64,000 nucleotides of DNA from Georgenia sp. EYE_87 (GTDB lineage: Bacteria; Actinomycetota; Actinomycetes; Actinomycetales; Actinomycetaceae). The first letter of the stretch is position 1. Every line of letters begins with the position of its first letter. The notes beneath the pieces were generated by a model. It worked only from the letters and a program-made list of their open reading frames with translations, did not search any database and had not been told where the DNA came from. The position numbers and the translations under genes were made by a program. Of the stretch, positions 34,858-42,704 are shown piece by piece. The stretch spans positions 29,881-93,880 of the forward strand of contig NZ_JAHXNL010000014.1 of assembly GCF_023148685.1 (NCBI RefSeq), written 5' to 3'.

Positions 34858-35216
34858 GCGCGGGACTCGGCCGAGCTGGTGTCTGCCAGGCCGGCGAGGG
34901 CGCCGGTGGTGGCGTCGAGGCGCCGGAGCAGGAACGTCCGGGCCGCCGCGAGCATGTCCGCGACCGACGGATCGGCCAGCGCGTAGGTGACCGTGTTGCC
35001 CTCACGGACCCCGATGACCACGCCGGCCCGGCGCAGGACCGCCAGGTGCTGGGAGAGGTGGGACGCCTCGATCCCCATGTCCGCCAGGAGCGCGCTCACC
35101 GGCTGCTCGCCCTCCGCGAGGAGCTCCAGTGCGCGGACCCGCAGCGGGTGGGCGAGCGCCTTGAAGAGGTCGGCCTTCATCTCGTGGATGGGAACGGTGG
35201 CGGGGCGGTGCGGCAC
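34854..35216 (-). CDS. ArsR-type transcriptional regulator
   Basis: 120 residues. Winged helix: LAHPLRVRALELLAEGEQPVSALLADMGIEASHLSQHLAVLRRAGVVIGVREGNTVTYALADPS, the last strand pair being the wing. There is no cysteine at all, so it does not use the CxxC metal site of arsenic or cadmium sensors. Start is a GTG at 35216, an internal ATG (MKADLF) is possible. Upstream lies a perfect-looking operator palindrome. It overlaps the SulP gene and probably controls its own operon. Confidence 0.88.
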   Translation of the reverse strand: MPHRPATVPIHEMKADLFKALAHPLRVRALELLAEGEQPVSALLADMGIEASHLSQHLAVLRRAGVVIGVREGNTVTYALADPSVADMLAAARTFLLRRLDATTGALAGLADTSSAESRA

Positions 35217-35264
35217 GGCGGGCAGCTCTCTGCTGGAAGGGAACGACGGCTTACGCTCGGACTT

Positions 35265-35292
35265 GATGACTTGATGAATATATCAAGTCGTC
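35265..35292. promoter_or_regulatory. inverted-repeat operator upstream of arsR-sulP
   Basis: Arms GATGACTTGAT (35265-35275) and ATCAAGTCGTC (35282-35292) match in ten of eleven positions around GAATAT, in an unusually AT-rich stretch. A further direct copy of ACTTGATG (35261-35268) adjoins. Size and composition suit an ArsR-family operator. Confidence 0.65.
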
Positions 35293-35422
35293 AGGGTCTT
35301 GGTGCCCCGACCGCGTGGTCTGTGACTTTCGACCCTCGTGCGAGTTCGCGGGGCGGTGGAACGTGAGAGACAGGTCCGGGAGGGAAGGGCCCGCCCGAGA
35401 CCCTCGTCGAGGGAGGCCGGCC

Positions 35423-35902
35423 GTGCGGGAACCCGCCGTCGGAGGCACCAGGGTCAGCGCCACCAGCGCCGAAGGCGGCAGCGACCGAGTCGGCGGCGTC
35501 CGGGACGCCGCCGTCAGGTTCCTGCTCGCGGCCGTCCTGGTCCTGACGGGGGCGAGCGCCGTCTGGGGCGGCTTCAGCCTCGTGGCGGGCACCTGGGACA
35601 TGGACCCGGAGTGGCTCCGGCACACGCCATTCGACAGCTGGACGCTGCCCGGCGTCGCCACGCTCCTGTTCCCGGGCCTCGGCGTGCTGCTCGCCGGCGC
35701 GGCGGTGCTGCTCCGGCTGCCGCACCACCGGGAGATCGGGGTCGCGGCGGGCGCCGGGCTCCTCGCCTGGGTGGCCACCGAGCTGCTGTGGCTGCAGGTG
35801 TTCCATCCCGTCATGCATCCGCTCATCGCCGCGGACGGGGCGGTCGTGGTCGTGCTCGCGCTTCTGCTGCCCGGGAGGTCGCGTCAGACGCCCCGCGCGT
35901 AA
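35423..35902 (+). CDS. hypothetical four-helix membrane protein
   Basis: 159 residues with about four hydrophobic segments, the first LLAAVLVLTGASAVWGGFSLVAG. No domain recognised. GTG at 35423 is preceded by GGGAGG at six bases; the reading frame is open further upstream and longer forms cannot be excluded. It diverges from arsR and its last 19 bases overlap the end of the trmL gene on the other strand. Divergent position relative to the ArsR operator allows control by ArsR. Confidence 0.65.
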   Translation: MREPAVGGTRVSATSAEGGSDRVGGVRDAAVRFLLAAVLVLTGASAVWGGFSLVAGTWDMDPEWLRHTPFDSWTLPGVATLLFPGLGVLLAGAAVLLRLPHHREIGVAAGAGLLAWVATELLWLQVFHPVMHPLIAADGAVVVVLALLLPGRSRQTPRA

Positions 35903-36354
35903 CCGTGCTGGCGCCAGGCCTCGTAGACGGCGATGGCCGCGGAGTTGGACAGGTTCAGCGACCGGATGCCCGGGATCATCGGGATGCGCAGGCGGTCGGT
36001 CATCCGCGGGTCGGCGAGCACCTCGGCGGGCAGACCGGTCGGCTCGGGGCCGAAGAGTAGGGCGTCGCCGGGGACGTACGCCACGTCGGCGAAGCTGCGG
36101 GTGGCGCCGCCGGTGAACGCGAACACGCGGCCCGGGACGGCGGCGAGCGCGGCGTCGAGGTCGGGGTGGACGACGACGTTCGCCAGGTCGTGGTAGTCGA
36201 GCCCCGCGCGCCGAAGATGGGCGTCGGTCAGCTCGAAGCCGAGCGGCTCGACGAGGTGGAGGGTGGCCCCGGTGCACGCGACCATGCGGATGGCGTTGCC
36301 GGTGTTCGGAGGGATGCGGGGCTCGTAGAAGACGACGTGGAACACGTCGACCAT
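35884..36354 (-). CDS. trmL: tRNA (cytidine(34)-2'-O)-methyltransferase
   Basis: 156 residues, the size of TrmL. Start MVDVFHVVFYEPRIPPNTGNAIRMVACTGATLHLVEPLGFELTDAHLRRAGLDYHDLA is highly typical, and the SPOUT motifs LLFGPEPTGLP and IPMIPGIRSLNLSNSAAIAVYEAWRQ are intact. It methylates the wobble base ribose of tRNA-Leu isoacceptors. Start ATG at 36354 excludes a longer upstream extension with unlikely composition. Confidence 0.92.
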   Translation of the reverse strand: MVDVFHVVFYEPRIPPNTGNAIRMVACTGATLHLVEPLGFELTDAHLRRAGLDYHDLANVVVHPDLDAALAAVPGRVFAFTGGATRSFADVAYVPGDALLFGPEPTGLPAEVLADPRMTDRLRIPMIPGIRSLNLSNSAAIAVYEAWRQHGYARGV

Positions 36355-36394
36355 CGTCGCAGGCAGCTGCAGGCCCGGACGAACGGGTCGAGAT

Positions 36395-36937
36395 CTACAG
36401 CGCCCCGCCCGCGGCCGCGGGCGCCCCCTCGGACTCGCCGCTGTCGCCGATCTGCTCGCGGGCGACGTAGTTCTCCAGGTCGAACAGGTTGTTGCCGGCA
36501 CGTTCGGCGACGGTCAGCAACGTCGTGGCCGACGCGACCTCCTCCACCTGCTCCTTGAGGAACCACAGCATGAACTGCTCGCCGAGGGCGTCGTCCTCCG
36601 CGCGGGCCGCGCGGAAGATCGCCTCGATCTGCCTGGTGACCTGCTGCTCCTGTTCCAGCGCCAGCCGGAGCGGGTCGGTCACCTCCCGGAAGTCGTTGCG
36701 CACCGGCGAGCCCGGAGGTATCTCGACCTCGAGGTTCCGGTCGAGCATGTAGCGCACGATCATCATCGCGTGGTTGCGCTCCTCGACCGACTGCCGGTAG
36801 TAGTGCCGGGCCAGCTGGGGCAGGTCGTGCGAGTCGAACCACACGGCGATGGCGATGTACTGCTGGTGCGCGTCGAACTCATGCCCGACCTGCTCGCGGA
36901 GCAGCCGCAGGAACGTCGACGCCGTCGTCTCGGTCAT
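36395..36937 (-). CDS. ferritin
   Basis: 180 residues. Four-helix ferritin-like protein that oxidises and stores iron: EFDAHQQYIAIAVWFDSHDLPQLARHYYRQSVEERNHAMMIVRYM holds the ferroxidase Glu and EExxH, and EQFMLWFLKEQVEEVASA the third helix ligand Glu. ATG at 36937 is preceded by TATGGT at exactly seven bases (36945-36950), supporting a leaderless start over the in-frame GTG/ATG at 36949. It is separate from trmL by 40 bases. Confidence 0.9.
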   Translation of the reverse strand: MTETTASTFLRLLREQVGHEFDAHQQYIAIAVWFDSHDLPQLARHYYRQSVEERNHAMMIVRYMLDRNLEVEIPPGSPVRNDFREVTDPLRLALEQEQQVTRQIEAIFRAARAEDDALGEQFMLWFLKEQVEEVASATTLLTVAERAGNNLFDLENYVAREQIGDSGESEGAPAAAGGAL

Positions 36938-36944
36938 GGAGGTC

Positions 36945-36950
36945 ACCATA
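36945..36950 (-). promoter_or_regulatory. -10 box of the ferritin gene, leaderless
   Basis: TATGGT on the minus strand, seven bases before the ATG at 36937; no ribosome site. Confidence 0.5.
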
Positions 36951-37066
36951 GGCGCCGGCCCGCGCGCGGTCGACGGCTCAGCACCGGCACCGTGACGATC
37001 GCGCTCGGGACCGCGCTCGGGACCGCGCTCAAGGACGAGGCCGCCCGGGTCGACGTCGCCCCGCCG

Positions 37067-38272
37067 TCACGGCCAGGTCCAGGCGGGCCGGTCCAGCAGG
37101 CCCTCCTGCCCGACGACGACGGTCTCGCCCGCCTCCTTGGCCAGCTCCAGCATGACGACGCGGTCGCGCACCTCGGTACTGCCGTCGTCGGGGGAGTCCG
37201 GCCCGCCGGCCTCCGCGCCGCCCGCGCTCGCGAGCTCGACGGCCAGCGCCGTGGAGTGCGTGACGACGACGACCTGGGTGTGCCGGGTGGCCCGCACCGT
37301 CATCCGCGCCAGCGCGGGGAGCAGCGAGGCGTGCATGGACTGCTCGGGCTCGTTGAGCACGAGCAGCTGGGGCGGGCGCGGGGTGAGGAGCGCGGCGGTG
37401 ACCATGAGGAAGCGGAGCGTGCCGTCGGAGAGCTCCGCCGCGCGCAGCGGGCGCAGCAGCCCCGGCTGGTGCAGGAGCACCTCGAAGACCCCGTCGGCAG
37501 CGGCCACCTCCAGGCGCGACCCGGGAAAGGCGTCGTCGAGGGCGGCGGCGAGCGCGCGGTCGTCGCCCATGGCCCGGACGGAGGCGAGCGCGGCGGCCAG
37601 GTCGGCGCCGTCGTCGGCCAGGGCGGACGTGCGCGAGCCGGGCCGGGGGAACCGGGCCGGGGCGCCGGGGTCGGTGCGCAGGTGGTCGTAGAGCCGCCAG
37701 GAGCGCAGCTCCTCCCGCAGCGTCACCAGCTCCGGCGCACGGTTGGGGTCCGCGACGACGTCGAGCATCGACTCGTGCGGCCGGGCCGACCCGGTCAGGG
37801 TCTCCCAGCCGTGGTCGCCCCGGGTGCGCACGTGCGGGCCGCGGCGCTCGGTCAGCACCGCCGACGGGCGCGGCACCGGGCCCGCCCACACCGTCTCCTC
37901 CTTGACCTCCGGGTCGCGCTCGAACGGGTCGGGCAGTCCGGTCGGCTGCGGCAGGCCGAGGGCGAGCGCATACCCCGTCTCCTCGCCGGCCACGCCCAGC
38001 TCGACCCGCACGGGCCGACGGCGCATCGTGCCCTCCGTGCCGCCGCCCTGCTCGGGCCCGGCCCACAGCGCCGACGGCAGGCCGCCCTCGCGGGCCAGCG
38101 CGGCGGGCGCGCCCTCCCGGGCCGTCGCGGCGAGGAGGTGCAGGGCCCGGTAGACGTTCGACTTCCCGGTGCCGTTCGCGCCGGTGACGACGGTCAGCGG
38201 GCCCAGCGGCAGCACGACGTCGCGCAGCGAGCGGTAGCCGCGGACGGCGACGGTGGTCAGCACCGCCCGCAT
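37067..38272 (-). CDS. RecF/SMC-like AAA ATPase (AAA_21 type)
   Basis: 401 residues. VRGYRSLRDVVLPLGPLTVVTGANGTGKSNVYRALHLLAA gives the RecF-like N-terminal lobe with Walker A, and LSDGTLRFLMVTAALLTPRPPQLLVLNEPEQSMHASLLPALARM the signature and Walker B, followed by VVVVTHST (H-loop). Such overcoming-lysogenisation-like/ABC ATPases without a nuclease domain occur widely; function unknown. No partner nuclease is adjacent. Ends 24 bases from the YbaK-like gene, both on the minus strand. Confidence 0.82.
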   Translation of the reverse strand: MRAVLTTVAVRGYRSLRDVVLPLGPLTVVTGANGTGKSNVYRALHLLAATAREGAPAALAREGGLPSALWAGPEQGGGTEGTMRRRPVRVELGVAGEETGYALALGLPQPTGLPDPFERDPEVKEETVWAGPVPRPSAVLTERRGPHVRTRGDHGWETLTGSARPHESMLDVVADPNRAPELVTLREELRSWRLYDHLRTDPGAPARFPRPGSRTSALADDGADLAAALASVRAMGDDRALAAALDDAFPGSRLEVAAADGVFEVLLHQPGLLRPLRAAELSDGTLRFLMVTAALLTPRPPQLLVLNEPEQSMHASLLPALARMTVRATRHTQVVVVTHSTALAVELASAGGAEAGGPDSPDDGSTEVRDRVVMLELAKEAGETVVVGQEGLLDRPAWTWP

Positions 38273-38296
38273 CCTGCGACGACCGTGGTGGGCATG

Positions 38297-39016
38297 TCAG
38301 TCCGCCGGCTGGGCGAGGCCCTCGACGACCTCGGCGCCCGGCAGGGCCACGAGGACCTCGCCGGGGACGAGGAGCTTGGACCGGCGCACCCCCGAGCCGA
38401 CGATCGACTGGCCGTGCGCCACCCGGGAGTCGAGCAGCAGCCGCCACCCGGGCGGCAGCCCGAACGGCGTGATGCCGCCGAACTCCATCCCCGACGCCTC
38501 GACGGCACGCTCGGTGGGCCAGAAGGACGCCTTGCGCACGTCCAGCAGCCTGCGCACGGTCGTGTTGACGTCGGCGCGGGTGGTCGCACGCACGACGCAC
38601 GCCGCCACCCGCTCCTCGCCGGCGCGCTTCCCGGCGACGAGGACGCAGTTCGACGAGACCTCCGCCGGCAGGTCGTAGGCCGCGGTCATCGCCGCGGTGT
38701 CCGCCAGCTCGGGGTCGATCTCCGCGACGAGCACCTGGGCCGAGGCGTCGGACGGCAGCGCCGCGATCGCGGCGTGGACGGGCGGGGCGAGGAGGTCGGG
38801 GCGCTCGCGCGCCGGAACCCAGACCAGGGCGCCGAAGACGACGTCGTCGAGCTCGCCGAGCACCGCCGTCGGCTCCTCGGCGTCCATCGGGGGCGAGCCG
38901 AGGTCCGTCCCGGGCTCCGGCGTCCGCCCGGGCACGCGGCCCGGGCGGCCGTGGTCCGAGCGGTCGTGGTCCGGCCCGGGCTCGCGGCCCGCCCCCTCCG
39001 GCTGCGCCGTCGTCAC
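38297..39016 (-). CDS. YbaK/ProX-type aminoacyl-tRNA editing domain protein
   Basis: 239 residues. The domain covers the last 150 residues: SSNCVLVAGKRAGEERVAACVVRATTRADVNTTVRRLLDVRKASFWPTERAVEASGMEFGGITPFGLPPGWRLLLD, with the conserved Lys, the GGITPFGLP loop and the RLLLD end. These proteins deacylate mischarged tRNA. GTG at 39016 overlaps the YbhB stop as GTGA; a downstream ATG at 38887 (MDAEEP) would give 196 residues, and the Pro/Gly/Asp-rich first 43 residues may be untranslated. Confidence 0.75.
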   Translation of the reverse strand: MTTAQPEGAGREPGPDHDRSDHGRPGRVPGRTPEPGTDLGSPPMDAEEPTAVLGELDDVVFGALVWVPARERPDLLAPPVHAAIAALPSDASAQVLVAEIDPELADTAAMTAAYDLPAEVSSNCVLVAGKRAGEERVAACVVRATTRADVNTTVRRLLDVRKASFWPTERAVEASGMEFGGITPFGLPPGWRLLLDSRVAHGQSIVGSGVRRSKLLVPGEVLVALPGAEVVEGLAQPAD

Positions 39017-39540
39017 GCCTGGAAGGTGGCCGTCAGCGTGGCCCGGGCGATGGTGTGGAACAGGGTGGTGATCGCCGCCTTGGTGGGCGTGACGTCCTCG
39101 TCCAGCTCGAGGGTCTCGGTGTCGAGGGCGTGCACCGCGAAGTAGTACCGGTGCGCGCGGTCCCCGGCCGGCGGCGCCGCCCCGGCGTAGGCGTGCTCGC
39201 CGCCGTCGTTGCGCAGGTGGAACGCGGCCCCGGGGAGCATGAGGTCGGACTCGCCCGCGCCCTGCTCGAGCTCGGTGGTGTCGGCCCCCAGGTCGAGCAC
39301 GTTCCAGTGCCACCAGCCCGACGGCGACGGCGCGTCCGGGTCGAAGCAGCTGACGACGAACCCGCGCGTGGCCTCGGGGAACCCGGACCAGGACAGCTGC
39401 GGGGAGACGTTGCCGCCGCGCTGGCTGTGCACCGCGTCCATCGGCGCGCCCTCGGTGAGGTCGCTCGAGGTCAGCGTGAACGACGGCACGGCGGGGAGCT
39501 TCTCGTAGGGGTCCTGCGCGAGCGGGCGGTCGAGATTCAC
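39013..39540 (-). CDS. YbhB/YbcL Raf kinase inhibitor-like protein
   Basis: 175 residues. PEBP family: PSFTLTSSDLTEGAPMD, LSWSGFPEATRGFVVSCFDPDAPSPSGWWHWNVLDLG with the conserved Asp-Pro-Asp-Ala-Pro and HWNV, and HAYAGAAPPAGDRAHRYYFAVHALD. Ligand-binding pocket intact; biological role unknown. GTG at 39540 follows GGAAGGATCC. It overlaps the YbaK-like start and lies divergent from the oxidoreductase operon, 171 bases apart. Confidence 0.88.
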   Translation of the reverse strand: MNLDRPLAQDPYEKLPAVPSFTLTSSDLTEGAPMDAVHSQRGGNVSPQLSWSGFPEATRGFVVSCFDPDAPSPSGWWHWNVLDLGADTTELEQGAGESDLMLPGAAFHLRNDGGEHAYAGAAPPAGDRAHRYYFAVHALDTETLELDEDVTPTKAAITTLFHTIARATLTATFQA

Positions 39541-39711
39541 AGCGGATCCTTCCGTCGGTCGGTGGTCGTGCTGGGACCAACCTAGAGCCTCGCCCGGCCC
39601 GGCGTCGTCCCACGTCACCGGCGTGCCGGACCGGCCGGCGGACCTAGGTCCCCGGCCCGGGCGTGACGGGCGTCATACAAATGAGGGGTACGCGCGACGA
39701 GGAGGTCGGCA

Positions 39712-40284
39712 GTGTTCCAGGTCCGCATCCACGGGCGCGGCGGTCAGGGAGTGGTCACGGCCGCCGAGCTGCTCGCCGACGCCGCTTTCCGGCAGGGCCG
39801 GCACGCCCAGGCCTTCCCGAGCTTCGGCTCCGAGCGCACCGGTGCACCGGTGGTCTCCTTCTGCCGGATCGCCGACCGGCCGATCCGGGTGCGCGAGCCC
39901 GTCCTCGTGCCCGACGCCGTCATCGTCCAGGACCCCACGCTGCTGCGCGCCGTCGACGTCTTCGACGGCCTGCGCCCCGAGGGCTACGCCCTGGTCAACT
40001 CCCGCCGCCGCCTCGACGAGCTCGGGCTGGGCGAGCGGGTCGCGGCCCTGCCGCCCGGGCACGCGGTCACGGTGCCGGCCACCGAGATCGCGCTCGAGCA
40101 CGTCGGGCGCCCGCTGCCCAACGCCGTCCTGCTGGGCGCCTTCGCGGCCCTGCACGCGGGCCTCGACCTCGACGCCGTCCTCGCCGCGCTGCGGGACCGG
40201 TTCCCCGGCGAGGTGGGGGAGAAGAACGTCGCCGCCGCGGTCGCGGCCCACGACGCCGTCCGGAAGGAGCACGTCCGTGCGTGA
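39712..40284 (+). CDS. 2-oxoacid:acceptor oxidoreductase gamma subunit
   Basis: 190 residues. MFQVRIHGRGGQGVVTAAELLADAAF...QAFPSFGSERTGAPVVSFCRI is the gamma subunit (PorG/VorC) signature. The GTG at 39712 is preceded by GAGGAGG. First gene of a gamma-alpha-beta-flavoprotein operon; its stop is overlapped eight bases by the alpha gene. The complex would decarboxylate a 2-oxoacid such as pyruvate or phenylglyoxylate to an acyl-CoA with thiamine diphosphate and iron-sulfur centres. Confidence 0.9.
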   Translation: MFQVRIHGRGGQGVVTAAELLADAAFRQGRHAQAFPSFGSERTGAPVVSFCRIADRPIRVREPVLVPDAVIVQDPTLLRAVDVFDGLRPEGYALVNSRRRLDELGLGERVAALPPGHAVTVPATEIALEHVGRPLPNAVLLGAFAALHAGLDLDAVLAALRDRFPGEVGEKNVAAAVAAHDAVRKEHVRA

Positions 40285-41533
40285 GCAGATCGAGGGGTCG
40301 CGGGCCGTGGCCCGCGCGGTGGCCGGGGCGCGTCCGCAGGTCATCTGCGCCTACCCCATCTCCCCGCAGACCCACATCGTCGAGGAGCTCTCCCGCCTGG
40401 TGAAGGCGGAGGAGCTGGTCAGCGAGTACGTCAACGTCGAGTCCGAGTTCGCCGCGATGTCGGTGGCGATCGGCGCCTCGGCCACCGGCGCCCGCGCCTA
40501 CACGGCCACCTCCAGCCAGGGGCTGCTGTACATGGTCGAGCCGATCTACAACGCCTCGGGCATGCGGCTGCCGATCGTGATGACGGTGGCCAACCGGGCG
40601 ATCGGGGCACCGATCAACATCTGGAACGACCACTCCGACGCCATGAGCCAGCGCGACTCCGGGTGGCTCCAGCTCTACGCCGAGGACAACCAGGAGGCCG
40701 CCGACCTGCACGTGCAGGCCTTCCGCATCGCCGAGCAGCTCTCCGTCCCGGTCATGGTGTGCATGGACGGGTTCGTCCTCACCCACGCCTTCGAGGAGGT
40801 CGACGTCCCGGAGCAGGAGCAGGTCGACGCCTTCCTGCCGCCGTTCAGCCCCCGCCAGCGTCTCGACCCCGACGAGCCCGTCACCATGGGCGCGATGGTG
40901 GGTCCGGAGATGTTCACCGAGGTGCGCTACCTCGCCCACCAGGTCCAGCTCGACGCCCTCGAGGTGATCGAGCGCGTCAGCGGCGAGTTCCGCTCGGTCT
41001 TCGGCCGAGAGTCCGGCGGCCTGGTGCGGCCCTACCGCACCGCGGGCGCGGAGACGGTCGTGATCGCCCTCGGGTCCGTGCTCGGCACCCTCAAGGACGC
41101 CGTCGACGACGCCCGGGCCGCGGGCGAGCGTCTCGGCGTCCTGGGGATCACCTCGTTCCGGCCCTTCCCCTACGACGCCGTCCGCGCGGCCCTCGCCGAC
41201 GCCCGCCGCGTCGTTGTGCTCGAGCGGGCCTTCGCGCCCGGGGTGGGCGGCATCGTCACCCAGGACGTGACGACGGCGCTCGCGGGCTCCGGCGCGGAGG
41301 TCACCACCGTGGTCGCCGGGCTGGGCGGGCGGCCGATCACCCAGGGGGCGCTGCTCGGGATGCTCGACGACGTCCTCGCCGGCCGCCTGGGCCCCCTGAC
41401 GTTCCTCGACCTCGACCGCGAGGTGGTCGAGCGCGAGATCGCCCGCGACCGGGCCGAGCGACGTGCCCGGGCCGAGGTACCCGGCCGGGCCGGGCCGCGC
41501 GGCCGGGCCGACGCCGTCGGCGCGGCACGCTGA
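40277..41533 (+). CDS. 2-oxoacid:acceptor oxidoreductase alpha subunit
   Basis: 418 residues. Pyrimidine-binding and transketolase-C-like domains of the PFOR family: ICAYPISPQTHIVEELSRLV, TATSSQGLLYMVEPIYNASGMRLPIVMTVANRAIGAPINIWNDHSDAMSQRDSGW near residue 80-125, with the conserved Glu-Ser for thiamine activation (VESEFAAMSVAIGAS). GTG at 40277 overlaps the gamma gene. Its last 30 residues are Arg/Gly-rich and non-conserved. Confidence 0.92.
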   Translation: MREQIEGSRAVARAVAGARPQVICAYPISPQTHIVEELSRLVKAEELVSEYVNVESEFAAMSVAIGASATGARAYTATSSQGLLYMVEPIYNASGMRLPIVMTVANRAIGAPINIWNDHSDAMSQRDSGWLQLYAEDNQEAADLHVQAFRIAEQLSVPVMVCMDGFVLTHAFEEVDVPEQEQVDAFLPPFSPRQRLDPDEPVTMGAMVGPEMFTEVRYLAHQVQLDALEVIERVSGEFRSVFGRESGGLVRPYRTAGAETVVIALGSVLGTLKDAVDDARAAGERLGVLGITSFRPFPYDAVRAALADARRVVVLERAFAPGVGGIVTQDVTTALAGSGAEVTTVVAGLGGRPITQGALLGMLDDVLAGRLGPLTFLDLDREVVEREIARDRAERRARAEVPGRAGPRGRADAVGAAR

Positions 41534-41542
41534 GGAGGAGAG

Positions 41543-42703
41543 ATGACCACGACGCCCGTGCGCTTCTACCAGGTCGGCAGCTTCGCCGTCGGCAACCGCC
41601 TGCTCGACCCCGACCTCGCCAGCGTCCAGGCCGACCCGGAGCGGGCGAACGCCCTGACCTCCGGGCACCGCGCCTGCCAGGGCTGCGGCGAGGCCCTCGG
41701 GGCGCGCTACGTCCTCGATGCGGCCATGGCGGCCGCGGGCGGCCGGATGGTCACCGTGAACGCCACCGGGTGCCTGGAGGTCTTCTCGACGCCGTACCCC
41801 GAGACCTCGTGGCGGGTGCCGTGGCTGCACTCCGTGTTCGGGAACGCCCCCGCCGTGGCCACCGGCGTCGCGGCCGCGCTGCGCGCCCAGGGCCGCACCG
41901 ACGTGCGCACCGTGGCGCAGGGCGGCGACGGCGGCACCGTGGACATCGGCTTCGCGTGCCTGTCCGGGATGTTCGAGCGCAACGACGACGTCCTGTACAT
42001 CTGCTACGACAACCAGGCCTACATGAACACCGGGGTCCAGCGCTCCGGCGCCACCCCGCCGGCCGCGCGCACCGCCACCACCCAGGCCGTCGGCCCGCAC
42101 CCGGGCAACGTCTTCGGGCAGGGCAAGGACGTCCCGCGCATCGCGATGGCCCACGAGATCCCCTACGTGGCCACGGCGACCGTGGCCGACCTGCGCGACC
42201 TCGAGGCGAAGGTGGACCGCGCGATGTCCATGCACGGGGCCCGGTACCTGCACGTGTTCGTGCCCTGCCCGCTGGGCTGGGGCGCCGCGTCCAGCCACAC
42301 CGTGCGCCTCGCGCGCCTGGCCACCGAGTCCGGGATCTTCCCGGTGTTCGAGGCCGAGCACGGCGAGGTCACCTCGGTGCGGAAGATCCGCCGCCAGGTG
42401 CCCGTGGAGGAGTACCTGCGGCTGCAGGGCCGCTACGCCCACCTCTTCCGGCCCACCCGGAACGAGGAGGTCCTCGCCCGGCTGCAGGCCGCTGCGGACC
42501 GCAACATCGCCCGGTACGGGCTGCTCGGGGACGACGCCGTGCCCGAGCCGGCCAGCGGCGAGCCCGTCCTGACCGGCGCCGCCCCGCACCTGGAGCACCC
42601 CGCCCTGCCCAGCGACCACCACGCGCCGTCCACCTCCGCCGGCCCGGCGCTGGACGTGCACGAGGGCCCGGCGCCGCTGCCGCGCCCGCAGAAGGAGGCA
42701 TGA
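41543..42703 (+). CDS. 2-oxoacid:acceptor oxidoreductase beta subunit
   Basis: 386 residues. Carries the thiamine-diphosphate site: GDGGTVDIGFACLSGMFERNDDVLYICYDNQAYMNTGVQRSG near residue 132-172. The cysteines ACQGCGE near residue 36 and a later Cys (NATGC) are the [4Fe-4S] ligands of PorB subunits. The C-terminal 70 residues are a Pro/Ala-rich extension lacking in simpler PorB proteins. ATG at 41543 has GAGGAGAG upstream. The flavoprotein gene begins one base after its stop. Confidence 0.9.
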   Translation: MTTTPVRFYQVGSFAVGNRLLDPDLASVQADPERANALTSGHRACQGCGEALGARYVLDAAMAAAGGRMVTVNATGCLEVFSTPYPETSWRVPWLHSVFGNAPAVATGVAAALRAQGRTDVRTVAQGGDGGTVDIGFACLSGMFERNDDVLYICYDNQAYMNTGVQRSGATPPAARTATTQAVGPHPGNVFGQGKDVPRIAMAHEIPYVATATVADLRDLEAKVDRAMSMHGARYLHVFVPCPLGWGAASSHTVRLARLATESGIFPVFEAEHGEVTSVRKIRRQVPVEEYLRLQGRYAHLFRPTRNEEVLARLQAAADRNIARYGLLGDDAVPEPASGEPVLTGAAPHLEHPALPSDHHAPSTSAGPALDVHEGPAPLPRPQKEA

Positions 42704-42704
42704 G

